DNA from: Pusillimonas caeni
GTDB lineage: Bacteria; Pseudomonadota; Gammaproteobacteria; Burkholderiales; Burkholderiaceae_B
Assembly (NCBI RefSeq): GCF_003545815.1
Contig: NZ_PDUW01000009.1
Location: forward strand, 1 to 64,000
DNA length: 64,000 nucleotides
Direction: 5' to 3'
A program made the translations under genes and the position numbers. Below, piece by piece: positions 37,386 through 46,552 of the stretch (positions are counted from its first letter, which is position 1; every line of letters starts with the position of its first letter). The notes under the pieces were generated by a model. It did not search any database. It saw only the letters and a list, made by a program, of their open reading frames with translations, and was not told where the DNA came from.

Positions 37386-37516
37386 GTCTTCTCTCGTAAC
37401 GGTGAAACCAAAATCATCGAGGCGCGGATGTGCAAAAACGCACAGGGCGCGCGCCGCCCGGAATGAATTATGACGCTACAATTTCATGAGACAAAATCAA
37501 ATGCGACAACATTAAT

Positions 37517-37531
37517 ATGAGTCAATCTCAT
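37517..37531. promoter_or_regulatory. Interrupted palindrome in the metE-metR gap, candidate MetR site
   Basis: ATGAG-TCAAT-CTCAT is a 5-5-5 interrupted dyad, the shape of LysR-family sites (known MetR sites are TGAA-N5-TTCA). It lies in the 210-bp AT-rich gap between divergent metE (start 37385) and metR (start 37596), closer to metR. It departs from the enterobacterial consensus in the half-sites, so it is only a candidate. Confidence 0.5.
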
Positions 37532-37595
37532 GCTAATGAAGTTGCCGTCCGACCCGTTCCTTTCGGCGCTGTGACGCCCTTCGCCAGGACCCGAT

Positions 37596-38525
37596 ATGCT
37601 GGAAATCCGCCACCTCGAAACCATTGCCGCCATCCAGGAAGCCGGCAGCCTGCAGGAAGCCGCTGAAAGACTGCATGTGACGCAGTCCGCGCTGTCGCAT
37701 CAATTGCGCGACCTCGAAACCCGCTTGAAGACGCCCCTGCTGAACCGGCGCACCCGCCCCGCCCGGCTGACGACCGCCGGCCTGCGCGTGCTGGCGCTGG
37801 CCGACGAGGTGCTGCCCCGGCTCAAGGCCACAGAACGCGAACTGCAGCGCCTGGCCGCCGGCCGCACGGGACGCCTGCACCTGGCCATCGAATGCCATTC
37901 CTGCTTTCAATGGCTGATGCCGGCCATGGACGCCTTCAGGCAGGAATGGCCCGACGTCACCCTGGACCTGTCGGCGGCATTCTCTTTCGCCCCCCTGCCC
38001 GCGCTGGTACGCGGCGACCTGGACGTGGTCATCACCTCTGATCCCCAGGAACTGGACGCGGTCTGCTATCTGCCGCTGTTCCGCTACGAACTGGTGCTGG
38101 CGGTGGCGGCGGCCAACCCGCTGGCGCAATATCGCTACATTGAAGCGCAGCAGCTCGAAGACCAGGTGCTTATTACCTACCCGGTCGAGAGGCAGCGGCT
38201 GGATGTCTTTACGGCTTTTCTGGATCCGGCCGACGTCGAGCCGGCGGCGCTGCGCACGGCCGAACTCACGCCCATCATCGCGCAATTGGTGGCCAGCCAG
38301 CGCGGCGTGGCTGCCCTGCCCAACTGGGCTCTGACCGAATATCTGGGACAGGGATGGCTGCGGGTCTGCCATTTGGGCGAGCATGGCGTCTGGCGAACGT
38401 TGTACGCGGCGGTGCGTATCGAGGATGCGGACACGCACTATCTGAAAGCCTTTGTCGACAAGGCGCAGGAAATCTGCTTCAAGACCCTGAGCGGCATCAA
38501 GGCCGCTCGTGCTCATAAAGTGTGA
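37596..38525 (+). CDS. metR: LysR-family regulator, MetR
   Basis: 309-residue LysR-type regulator. The winged helix MLEIRHLETIAAIQEAGSLQEAAERLHVTQSALSHQLRDLE opens the protein; then comes the effector domain starting RTGRLHLAIECHSCFQWLMPAM, a CHSCFQWL stretch characteristic of MetR. It is divergent from metE, as in other proteobacteria, and should activate metE with homocysteine as co-factor. Length is typical. Directly downstream lies the unusual hairpin island. Confidence 0.9.
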   Translation: MLEIRHLETIAAIQEAGSLQEAAERLHVTQSALSHQLRDLETRLKTPLLNRRTRPARLTTAGLRVLALADEVLPRLKATERELQRLAAGRTGRLHLAIECHSCFQWLMPAMDAFRQEWPDVTLDLSAAFSFAPLPALVRGDLDVVITSDPQELDAVCYLPLFRYELVLAVAAANPLAQYRYIEAQQLEDQVLITYPVERQRLDVFTAFLDPADVEPAALRTAELTPIIAQLVASQRGVAALPNWALTEYLGQGWLRVCHLGEHGVWRTLYAAVRIEDADTHYLKAFVDKAQEICFKTLSGIKAARAHKV

Positions 38526-38580
38526 TCGTTGTTGCCTTGGATGATGTGAGTTTTTCTGTCGATGCTGCGTTCTTTTGGTT

Positions 38581-38671
38581 TTTTAGTGCTACTTGGGTTC
38601 TTTGGTGTCGCCGGCCTGGTTTTTAGTGTCGTCGGGCTGGTTCTTCTTTAGTCTCGCAGATCTGGGTTCTT
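38581..38671. repeat. T-rich imperfect tandem repeats left of the hairpin pair
   Basis: Three imperfect copies with the pattern TTTAGT...GGTTCTT occur at 38581-38603, 38620-38645 and 38646-38671. The strand is strongly T/G-rich over about 150 bases (38526-38675), unlike the GC-rich genes on both sides. No gene is seen. The last copy runs directly into the left arm of the first hairpin. Confidence 0.6.
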
Positions 38672-38675
38672 AACC

Positions 38676-38768
38676 GCCGTCGGGGGGGATGCCCTTTTGG
38701 CCGGGCGGTCGGGCGGTCCGAGGCAGCGCCCTCCAACGCCCGGCCAAAAGGGCATCCCCCCCGACGGC
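38676..38768. repeat. Perfect long hairpin 1 (32-bp arms, 29-nt loop)
   Basis: Left arm 38676-38707 and right arm 38737-38768 are exact reverse complements over 32 bases; the loop is 38708-38736. The arm begins GCCGTCGGGGGGGATGCC and its innermost seven bases are CCGGGCG. The 29-base loop is the exact reverse complement of the loop of hairpin 2. There is no T-run after the stem, so it is not a standard terminator. It lies 150 bases after metR. Confidence 0.93.
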
Positions 38769-38831
38769 TTGCATTGGCGGCTGATCACGACCGACAACAG
38801 AACGCTGCTTGTAGAGCTTGCCCAAGCCCTA

Positions 38832-38924
38832 GCCGCTGGAGGCGGCAGAGCTTGTACCGGGCGTTGGAGGGCGCTGCCTCGGACCGCCCGACCGCCCGGT
38901 ACAAGCTCTGCCGCCTCCAGCGGC
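38832..38924. repeat. Perfect long hairpin 2 (32-bp arms, inverted 29-nt loop)
   Basis: Left arm 38832-38863 and right arm 38893-38924 are exact reverse complements over 32 bases; the loop is 38864-38892. The loop plus the inner seven bases of each arm (43 bases in all) equal the same part of hairpin 1 read on the other strand. Compared in that orientation the two stems agree at 19 of 32 positions, and each of the 13 differences is matched by a compensating change in the partner arm. Total size, 93 bases, is identical to hairpin 1. The gap between them is 63 bases. Confidence 0.93.
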
Positions 38925-39097
38925 GTTTAAGGACTCAATGAACAGCGTCGCAATAAATTCGTGCAGTAAAAGTTAGGAAATTCAATACAACAGATCAAGC
39001 CGCACAAGCCAAGCTTAAAACGACAAAGGACGAAGCCACGCCGAGATCGAGGGCAATGACATCGAACTCTTCGAGACAAAACATCCAAAGCAATCAA

Positions 39098-39607
39098 CTA
39101 ATCCGCGCCACCCGACTCTTGCTCGCCGATTATCTGCCGCAGGCACTGCGGCGAAAACCCCCGTGAGGCCATGAAGCGGAATTGCCTCGCATAGTCTTTG
39201 GCATCGACCGGCGCCCGGCCGAATTTCTTTTGCCAGACCTCGGTGGCGCGTTGGACCTCGGTGCCTTGCAGTTGCCGGCGGATCTCGCCTAGTTGATCGT
39301 CGGACAAACCGTGCTGGCGCAGCTCTTGAAGCACCAGCGCCGCGCCCTTGCGGGAAGCGCGGCGGTGCACCAGGTTCTGGGCGAAACGTTCGTTGGACAA
39401 CCAGTTGTCGCGCTGGAGTTCATCGAGCACGCGGTCGAGTTGGGAGGGATCGTCGGGGTCGACGTGGGGGGCCAGCTTGCGGGCCAGTTCGACACGGGAG
39501 TGTTCGCGGCGCGACAACATGGCCACGGCCCGGGCCTTGAGAGAGGGCCCCTGCCGCTTGGCCTTGGGAACCAGTTGCTCGAAATCGTCGTGATCGGAAT
39601 CGGCCAT
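39098..39607 (-). CDS. recX: Regulatory protein RecX
   Basis: 169-residue RecX, which binds RecA filaments and limits their activity. It is made of three-helix repeats with SLKARAVAMLSRREHSRVELARKL, LDRVLDELQRDNWLSNERFAQNLVHRRASRKG and DYARQFRFMASRGFSPQCLRQII. The ATG at 39607 gives an acidic N-terminus (MADSDHDDFEQ); the frame is open to 39649 without support. It follows recA by 58 bases on the same strand. Confidence 0.93.
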   Translation of the reverse strand: MADSDHDDFEQLVPKAKRQGPSLKARAVAMLSRREHSRVELARKLAPHVDPDDPSQLDRVLDELQRDNWLSNERFAQNLVHRRASRKGAALVLQELRQHGLSDDQLGEIRRQLQGTEVQRATEVWQKKFGRAPVDAKDYARQFRFMASRGFSPQCLRQIIGEQESGGAD

Positions 39608-39665
39608 GAATGCTGGAGCCACCTGGCAGCCGTGCCCGAACAGAAGCACAGCGGCCGGGCGGGGA

Positions 39666-40745
<1,080 letters not shown>

Positions 40746-40862
40746 AGGGACCCCTTGGCTAAGAAAACGAAAATTGACCTGAAAGCCGGGCCCAAGGCAT
40801 GTTGGCGTTGGAAGCCTTGGCGACCCATGGCTGGCTGACGGCGATTATGGCATCAAATTATA

Positions 40863-40878
40863 CTGTACAAATATACAG
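40863..40878. promoter_or_regulatory. LexA (SOS) box upstream of recA
   Basis: CTGTACAAATATACAG matches the CTGT-N8-ACAG SOS box with an AT-rich centre. It is in the AT-rich gap between recA (start 40745, minus strand) and the response-regulator gene (start 40978, plus strand). Repression of recA by LexA is the expected role; an effect on the divergent gene is possible. Confidence 0.9.
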
Positions 40879-40977
40879 ATATCCAGAAAATGCGGTATTA
40901 ACCCGTAGTGGCAAGGCGACGGGCCGGTGTCAGAATGATCTTTCCCGCCCGACCCGCCTATGGCCCCTTACGAGCTC

Positions 40978-41664
40978 ATGCGCATCCTCATTGCCGAAGA
41001 CGATAGTATTCTTGCCGATGGACTTTCCCGTTCACTGCGCTACGAAGGCTATGCCGTCGACGTGGTGCACGATGGGTCAAGCGCCGATTCGGCCCTGCAA
41101 TTGCAAAGCTTCGACCTGCTGATTCTGGATCTCGACCTGCCCGCCCTGAACGGCCTGTCGGTGCTGCGCCTGTTAAGGCAGCGGCAAAGCAGCCTGCCGG
41201 TGCTCATTTTAACGGCGGCCGATACCATTGAACAGCGCGTGCGGGGCCTTGACCTGGGCGCCGACGACTACATGGCCAAGCCCTTCGCCCTGTCCGAACT
41301 CGAAGCGCGGGTGCGGGCCCTGACGCGGCGCAGCGCCGGCACGGGCCTGGCCCTGCTGCGCCACAAGCGGCTCACCTTCGACCTCAACGGCCGCACCGCA
41401 CGCATCGACGATCAGCCGCTCGAGCTCTCGGCGCGCGAGACCAGCCTGCTGGAAATCTTTCTTTCCCGCTGCGGCCGCATGATCAGCAAGCACCAGCTGG
41501 TCGACCTGTTGTGCGAGTGGGGCGAAGAAGTCACCACCAACGCCATCGAAGTCTACGTCTACCGGCTGCGCAAAAAACTCGAACCCAGCGGCGCACGCAT
41601 CGTCACCATACGCGGCCTGGGCTACTGCCTCGAGCCCGACACCGGCGAATCCGCGGCGGCCTGA
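40978..41664 (+). CDS. OmpR/PhoB-family response regulator (TctD-like)
   Basis: 228-residue response regulator. The receiver has the acidic pair AEDD, the phospho-acceptor Asp in LLILDLDLPALNGL, Thr in ILTAAD and Lys in YMAKPF. The C-terminal winged helix has LELSARETSLLEIFLSRCGRMISKHQL and NAIEVYVYRLRKKLEPSGARIVTIRGLGYCL. The ATG at 40978 gives the standard MRILIAEDD start. It is six bases from the sensor kinase gene and followed by an MHS transporter, so it likely controls uptake of an organic acid, as TctD does. Confidence 0.9.
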   Translation: MRILIAEDDSILADGLSRSLRYEGYAVDVVHDGSSADSALQLQSFDLLILDLDLPALNGLSVLRLLRQRQSSLPVLILTAADTIEQRVRGLDLGADDYMAKPFALSELEARVRALTRRSAGTGLALLRHKRLTFDLNGRTARIDDQPLELSARETSLLEIFLSRCGRMISKHQLVDLLCEWGEEVTTNAIEVYVYRLRKKLEPSGARIVTIRGLGYCLEPDTGESAAA

Positions 41665-41670
41665 CACCCC

Positions 41671-43143
41671 ATGCCCGACGCCAGCCTGCGCACCGCCAGC
41701 GAGAGCCCCCTGCGCCGGCTCATGTCCCGCAAGGCGCGTTCGCAAAAAAACAAGACCTTGCTGGGCAAGATCCTGATCTGGATGTTCGGGCCGCTGTTCC
41801 TGCTGTGGTCGATCGGCATCGTCATCACCTACTTCATTGCGCAGAACATCGCCAACGCGCCCTACGACCGCACGCTTACCGACCATCTGCGCCTGCTCAA
41901 GTACGAAGTCGAACAGCAGAACGTGCGCCAGGGCGTCGAGCTGTCGCCCTCGGCGCTGACCATACTCGGCGGCGAGAACGGACGCCCGGCGCGCTGGCAG
42001 ATCCGCGACGCCAACGGCGATTCGCTGGCGGGCAACGCCAAGATTCCCCTGCCCGACAACTGGGCTTACGAAAAAGACAAGTTCAAGTTCCACAACGACA
42101 CCATCGACGGCCAGAGCGTGCGGGTCGCCTACGTATGGGGCGGGCGCGACCAGCAGGGCGAATCCTTCCTGACCCTGGTGGCCGAGACCAACGACCGCCG
42201 CGGCGTACTGCAGCAGGAAATCCTGACCGGCATGCTGACGCCTCAGCTCATCGTGCTGCCGCTTGCCGCCCTGCTGGCCGGCCTGGGCCTGACCCAGGGC
42301 CTGGAGCCGCTGACCCTGCTGCAGGAGCGCATACGCGCGCGCCGGCCCAACGATCTGTCGCCCATCAGCGAAGACCTCGCGCCGGCGGAAATCGCGCCGC
42401 TGGTGGCCGCCATGAACGAGCTCCTCACCCAGTTGTCGGCCAGCACCGAATCGCAGCGGCGCTTCGTCTCCAATGCGGCGCACCAACTGAAGACGCCGCT
42501 GGCGGGCATGCGCACCCAGGCCGAACTGGCCTTGCGGGAGCGGGACCCCGCCAAGATGGACGAAAGCCTGCATCAACTGGTCAAGGGCACCCAGCGGGCG
42601 ACCCGCCTCGTCAATCAGCTGCTGGCCCTGACCCGCGCCGAACATTCAGGCAACCCGGGCCTTTTCGTGCCCGAAAAGCTAGAACTCAACGCCCTGGCCG
42701 AACGGCAGACGCGCCAGTGCGTCGACGCGGCCATGCGCCACGGCATCGACCTGGGCTTCGAACCCTTCGAACAGCCGTTGTGGATACAGGGCCACGGCCT
42801 GATGCTGGCCGAACTGCTGACCAATCTCATCGACAATGCACTGCTGTACACTCCGGCGGGCGGGTGGGCCACCGTGCGGCTGACGGGCGCGGCCGATACC
42901 GCCAGCATCGAAGTCGAGGATTCGGGACAAGGCATCGCCCCCGAGCACCGGACGCGCATCTTCGACCGCTTCTACCGCATATGGGGCAACAGCGCAGACG
43001 GCAGCGGCCTGGGGCTGTCCATCGTCAAAGAGATCGTCGACCAGCATGGCGCCGTCATCGAACTGACCGAGCCCTCGTCGCGGCCCGGCGCCCGCACCTG
43101 CTTTCGCGCCACCTTCCGCAAGGTTTCCCCTCCCCAGGCCTGA
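41671..43143 (+). CDS. Sensor histidine kinase (TctE-like)
   Basis: 490-residue inner-membrane kinase. TM1 is ILIWMFGPLFLLWSIGIVITYFI, a periplasmic sensor region of about 140 residues follows (2CSK_N/TctE type, with LTDHLRLLKYEVEQQNV), then TM2 LIVLPLAALLAGLGL and a HAMP-like stretch. The H box is FVSNAAHQLKTPLAGMRTQAELAL, the N box LLTNLIDNALLYT, and G boxes are VEDSGQGIAPEH and GSGLGLSIVKEIV. It should phosphorylate the upstream regulator. The ligand is likely a di- or tricarboxylate by family analogy. Confidence 0.9.
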   Translation: MPDASLRTASESPLRRLMSRKARSQKNKTLLGKILIWMFGPLFLLWSIGIVITYFIAQNIANAPYDRTLTDHLRLLKYEVEQQNVRQGVELSPSALTILGGENGRPARWQIRDANGDSLAGNAKIPLPDNWAYEKDKFKFHNDTIDGQSVRVAYVWGGRDQQGESFLTLVAETNDRRGVLQQEILTGMLTPQLIVLPLAALLAGLGLTQGLEPLTLLQERIRARRPNDLSPISEDLAPAEIAPLVAAMNELLTQLSASTESQRRFVSNAAHQLKTPLAGMRTQAELALRERDPAKMDESLHQLVKGTQRATRLVNQLLALTRAEHSGNPGLFVPEKLELNALAERQTRQCVDAAMRHGIDLGFEPFEQPLWIQGHGLMLAELLTNLIDNALLYTPAGGWATVRLTGAADTASIEVEDSGQGIAPEHRTRIFDRFYRIWGNSADGSGLGLSIVKEIVDQHGAVIELTEPSSRPGARTCFRATFRKVSPPQA

Positions 43144-43235
43144 GAGCGCTTTTTTCAGGCGCCGCTTTCCGCCCCGCGCCCATAGTTCCCCAAAAATTAC
43201 ATTTTTTTACCAAAACCCGGCCTCCCGGTGTTTCC

Positions 43236-43277
43236 ACGTAAGTTTGACGTAAGACTGGTTTTCTACCTTACGCGTAA
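43236..43277. promoter_or_regulatory. Direct repeats upstream of the MHS transporter, candidate response-regulator site
   Basis: ACGTAAG occurs at 43236-43242 and again at 43247-43253, one helical turn (11 bp) apart, and CTTACGCGTAA follows at 43267-43277. OmpR/PhoB regulators bind such 11-bp-spaced direct repeats. The site lies 60-100 bases before the transporter start and right after the kinase gene. Confidence 0.55.
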
Positions 43278-43338
43278 TCGCTGCTCCTGTAGCGGCAACA
43301 ACAAGAGCCGAGCCCGGCCTACACTTCAAGGAGACACC

Positions 43339-45045
43339 ATGAGTACATCGGACACACTAGCGTCCCCGCCACCGGGGCATAGCCGCAGCACCGGAGCGCC
43401 CGCCGCCACCAATCGCCCCATGACGGCTGAAGAAAGGCGAGTCATCTTCGCCTCGTCGCTGGGCACGGTATTCGAGTGGTACGACTTCTATCTGTACGGC
43501 TCGCTGGCCGCCATCATCGCCACCCACTTCTTCTCGGGCGTCAATCCCACCGCGGGATTCATCTTCGCCCTGCTGGCCTTCGCGGCCGGCTTTGCCGTGC
43601 GCCCCTTCGGCGCGCTGGTGTTCGGCCGCCTGGGCGACCTGGTGGGCCGCAAATACACTTTTCTGATCACCATCCTGATCATGGGCCTGTCCACCTTCCT
43701 GGTAGGCGTCCTGCCGTCCTATTCCTCCATCGGCATGGCCGCGCCCATCATCCTGATCATCCTGCGCCTGCTGCAAGGCCTGGCTCTGGGCGGCGAGTAC
43801 GGGGGCGCGGCCACCTACGTGGCCGAGCATGCGCCCCAGAACCGGCGCGGCTTCTACACCAGCTGGATCCAGACCACCGCCACCATGGGGCTGTTCCTTT
43901 CCCTGCTGCTCATTCTGGGCATACGCAGCGCCTTGGGAGAAGAAGCCTTCCTGAGCTGGGGGTGGCGCGTGCCCTTCCTGATCTCGGCCGTGCTGCTGAT
44001 CATCTCGGTGTGGATTCGCATGCGGCTGAACGAATCGCCCGCCTTCAAGAAGATGAAGGAAGAAGGCACCCAGTCCAAGGCGCCCATCAAGGAATCCTTC
44101 GGCGAGTGGAAAAACCTGAAGATCGTCATCCTGGCCCTGCTCGGCCTGACCGCCGGCCAGGCCGTGGTCTGGTACACGGGCCAGTTCTATGCCCTGTTCT
44201 TCCTGACCAAGACACTGGGCATCGAAGCCAACACCGCCAACATCATGATCGCCCTGGGCCTGCTGCTGGGCACGCCGTTCTTCATCGTGTTCGGCGCGCT
44301 GTCCGACAAGATAGGCCGCAAGCCCATCATCATGGCGGGCTGCCTGATCGCCGCCCTCACCTACTTCCCGGTGTTCAAGGGCATCACCCACTTCGCCAAC
44401 CCCGCCCTGGAACACGCACAGGCCACCGCGCCGGTCACCATCGTGGCCGATCCTGCGACGTGCTCGTTCCAATTCAATCCGGTGGGCACGGCATCGTTCA
44501 CCAGTTCATGCGACATCCTCAAGGCCTTCATGGCCAGCAACTCGGTGAACTACAACAATGAATCCGCACCGGCGGGCAGCCTGGCCGTGGCGCGCATCGG
44601 CGACGAAGAGTTTCCAGCATTCGAAGGAGCCGGCATGAGCAAGGCCGACTTCACCGCCAAGTCGGCCGAGCTGCGCGAGGCCCTTACCCAGTCGATCCGG
44701 GCCCACGGCTATCCCGCAAAGGCCGACCCGACACAGATCAACTACGTCATGGTGGTGGTGCTGCTGACTTTCCTCGTCATCCTGGTGACCATGGTGTACG
44801 GCCCCATCGCCGCCATGCTGGTCGAGATGTTCCCCACGCGCATCCGCTACACCTCCATGAGCCTGCCCTACCACATCGGCAACGGCTGGTTCGGCGGCTT
44901 CCTGCCCCCGGTGGCCTTCGCCATCGTGGCGGCTACGGGCAACATCTATGACGGGCTCTGGTACCCCATCATCATCGCCGCCATGTCGCTGGTCATCGGC
45001 ATGCTGTTCGTCAAGGAGACGCGCCACAACGACATCAACGCCTAG
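43339..45045 (+). CDS. MHS-family MFS transporter with a long extracytoplasmic insertion
   Basis: 568-residue transporter of the metabolite:H+ symporter family. Motifs are ASSLGTVFEWYDFYLYGSLAA, GRLGDLVGRKYTFL (MFS loop 2-3 motif), LLQGLALGGEYGGAATYVAEHAP, and SDKIGRKPIIMAG in the second half. About 120 extra residues (roughly 355-475) lie between two late helices, with Cys 375 and Cys 391 that could form a disulfide in the periplasm. The ATG at 43339 has an AAGGAGA ribosome site. It follows the two-component genes, which probably regulate it. Confidence 0.9.
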   Translation: MSTSDTLASPPPGHSRSTGAPAATNRPMTAEERRVIFASSLGTVFEWYDFYLYGSLAAIIATHFFSGVNPTAGFIFALLAFAAGFAVRPFGALVFGRLGDLVGRKYTFLITILIMGLSTFLVGVLPSYSSIGMAAPIILIILRLLQGLALGGEYGGAATYVAEHAPQNRRGFYTSWIQTTATMGLFLSLLLILGIRSALGEEAFLSWGWRVPFLISAVLLIISVWIRMRLNESPAFKKMKEEGTQSKAPIKESFGEWKNLKIVILALLGLTAGQAVVWYTGQFYALFFLTKTLGIEANTANIMIALGLLLGTPFFIVFGALSDKIGRKPIIMAGCLIAALTYFPVFKGITHFANPALEHAQATAPVTIVADPATCSFQFNPVGTASFTSSCDILKAFMASNSVNYNNESAPAGSLAVARIGDEEFPAFEGAGMSKADFTAKSAELREALTQSIRAHGYPAKADPTQINYVMVVVLLTFLVILVTMVYGPIAAMLVEMFPTRIRYTSMSLPYHIGNGWFGGFLPPVAFAIVAATGNIYDGLWYPIIIAAMSLVIGMLFVKETRHNDINA

Positions 45046-45047
45046 CG

Positions 45048-45076
45048 CCATGGCCGGGCGGCAAGCCCGGCCATGG
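45048..45076. repeat. Perfect 12-bp hairpin after the MHS gene
   Basis: CCATGGCCGGGC and its reverse complement flank a GGCAA loop directly after the transporter stop. No T-run follows, so it is more likely an mRNA 3-prime stabiliser or a factor-dependent end than a classical terminator. Confidence 0.6.
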
Positions 45077-45262
45077 CCGGTCCGACCTGACATGATCTTT
45101 CAGGCCCACGTCAGGTCGTTTCCCTACAATCGAATCCATAGAAAGCATTCCCGCGACTGAAGCCCCAGGCTTCGCGCCAAGGTTCATTCGCCCGAGTGCT
45201 GCTATCTCATCGGTATTGCGCGCCCCGCGAACTGTAGTAAGCGCAAGCCGATGTGTTATACC

Positions 45263-45295
45263 GGCCCGGTGCATACGCATCCGGGCCTTTTTTTT
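45263..45295 (+). terminator. Strong rho-independent terminator in the MHS-rdgC gap
   Basis: GGCCCGG (45263-45269) pairs with CCGGGCC (45281-45287) around an 11-base loop and is followed by eight T residues. It lies 215 bases after the MHS stop, so the gap upstream (45077-45262) may hold a short non-coding transcript ending here. No gene is visible in that stretch. The T-run is also the first base block of the GC-rich repeat that follows. Confidence 0.82.
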
Positions 45296-45430
45296 GCCGC
45301 CGGGCCGCCCCAAGGCGAAAAAAGCCCCCTCGGGGGGCAGCAAGCGGGCGTCAGCCTGCGCAGCGTGGGGGCATTTTTTGCCGCCGGGCCGCCCCAAGGC
45401 TCGGCGCCCCCGGCAAAAAAAGCCCCCTTT
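45290..45430. repeat. Mosaic GC-rich intergenic repeat, copy A
   Basis: The 27-base block TTTTTTGCCGCCGGGCCGCC... occurs twice in direct orientation (45290-45316 and 45374-45400). Between them is GGGGGGCAGCAAGCGGGCG (45332-45350) followed by GCGTGGGGGC. The same 19-mer recurs at 47967-47985 in copy B. The element ends in a complementary GCCCCC..GGCAAAAAAA block, so it can fold into several hairpins with T/A-tracts. The open frame that runs through it into rdgC is fortuitous. Confidence 0.8.
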
Positions 45431-45520
45431 TTCCGAAGGCGGGACGCGGCGGTTTACAATCGTCGGTCCGTCTCATCCAGCGCGGGCCCAGGCCTCGCCT
45501 CAATCAAAGTTGCATCAACA

Positions 45521-46423
45521 ATGTGGTTCAAGAACCTTAAAGTATTCCGCCTTGCCCCCTCGTGGTCGATCTCACTAGACTCCCTTGCGTCCGCCCTTGA
45601 AAAACAAGCCTACCGTCCCGGCAACAGCCTCGAGATGCAGAACCTGGGCTGGGTTCCGCCCTTCGAGAATTCGGGATTGGCCTATGCGCTGCAAGGGCAG
45701 ATCTTCCTGAGCCTGCGCGCCGAAAAGAAACTGCTGCCCGCCACCGTCATCAATCAGTTCGCCCGGGCCCGCGCGCAAGAGATCGAAGAGCAGCAGGGCT
45801 TCAAGCCCGGCCGCAAGCAAATGAAGGAGATCAAGGAACAGATCACCGACGAGCTCCTGCCCAAAGCCTTCAGCGTCTATCGCGACACGCGCGTCTGGAT
45901 CGACACGAAAAACCGCTGGCTGGTCGTCGACGCCGCGGCGGCGGCCAAGAGCGACGAAGTGCTCGGCATGCTGGCCAAGTCCATCGATCCCTTTCCGGGC
46001 CTGCAGCTCTATGTCGAGCAATCGCCGGCAAGCAGCATGACGAACTGGCTGATCCAGGACGAACCCCCGGCGGGCTTTTCAGTGGACCAGGACACCGAAC
46101 TGCGCTCGACCAGCGAAAGCCGGGCCGCCGTGCGCTACCTGCGCCAGAGCATAGACATCGACGATGTGCGCAAGCACGTTCAGGCCGGCAAGCAGTGCAC
46201 GCGCCTGGCCCTGACCTGGGCGGACAGGGTGTCTTTCGTGCTGACCGACGGCCTGGACATCAAGCGCGTCGCCCCCCTGGACGTATTGAAGGAAAACCAG
46301 GACCTGGTCTCGCGCAACGAGGCCGATCAGCTGGATTCCGACCTGGCCCTGATGACAGGCGAACTGTCGCGCCTTCTTGACGACCTGGTCGGCGCCTTGG
46401 GCGGCGAGAAGAAAATGGCCTGA
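45521..46423 (+). CDS. rdgC: Recombination-associated protein RdgC
   Basis: 300-residue RdgC, a ring-forming DNA-binding protein that restrains RecA. Family features are [12 protein letters not shown] at the N-terminus, [53 protein letters not shown], and the C-terminal [28 protein letters not shown]. The ATG at 45521 begins exactly at the family N-terminus. The gene follows copy A of the GC-rich repeat. Confidence 0.95.
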   Translation: MWFKNLKVFRLAPSWSISLDSLASALEKQAYRPGNSLEMQNLGWVPPFENSGLAYALQGQIFLSLRAEKKLLPATVINQFARARAQEIEEQQGFKPGRKQMKEIKEQITDELLPKAFSVYRDTRVWIDTKNRWLVVDAAAAAKSDEVLGMLAKSIDPFPGLQLYVEQSPASSMTNWLIQDEPPAGFSVDQDTELRSTSESRAAVRYLRQSIDIDDVRKHVQAGKQCTRLALTWADRVSFVLTDGLDIKRVAPLDVLKENQDLVSRNEADQLDSDLALMTGELSRLLDDLVGALGGEKKMA

Positions 46424-46552
46424 TCCGCGCACGCGTCAGGGCCTTTTTCGCCCTGCTTCGCGAGTTCATTGCCCTCTGCCTGCCGAGGCGCGCCGTCCGG
46501 CGGCGCTGTTTGTCCCGCTCGCACCCCCGCCCCGGCCGGCTCGGGCGACGGA

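Noticed and set aside
34809-37466. Open frame of 885 codons on the plus strand opposite metE
   Set aside because: Shadow of metE; no ribosome site or recognised domain.
38676-38768. Rho-independent terminator of metR
   Set aside because: Stem is far longer than usual, loop is 29 bases and conserved, and no T-run follows.
38676-38924. CRISPR array
   Set aside because: Only two units, in opposite orientation, with no regular spacers and no cas genes in the window.
38697-38930. Open frame of 77 codons spanning both hairpins
   Set aside because: It is made of the arms and loops of the two palindromes and has no ribosome site; the DNA structure explains it.
41209-42645. Open frame of 478 codons opposite the two-component genes
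   Set aside because: Shadow of the response regulator and kinase, which have all their conserved boxes.
45251-45520. Extended N-terminus of RdgC through the GC-rich repeat
   Set aside because: RdgC proteins begin at [10 protein letters not shown], which is the ATG at 45521; the upstream frame is repeat DNA behind a terminator.
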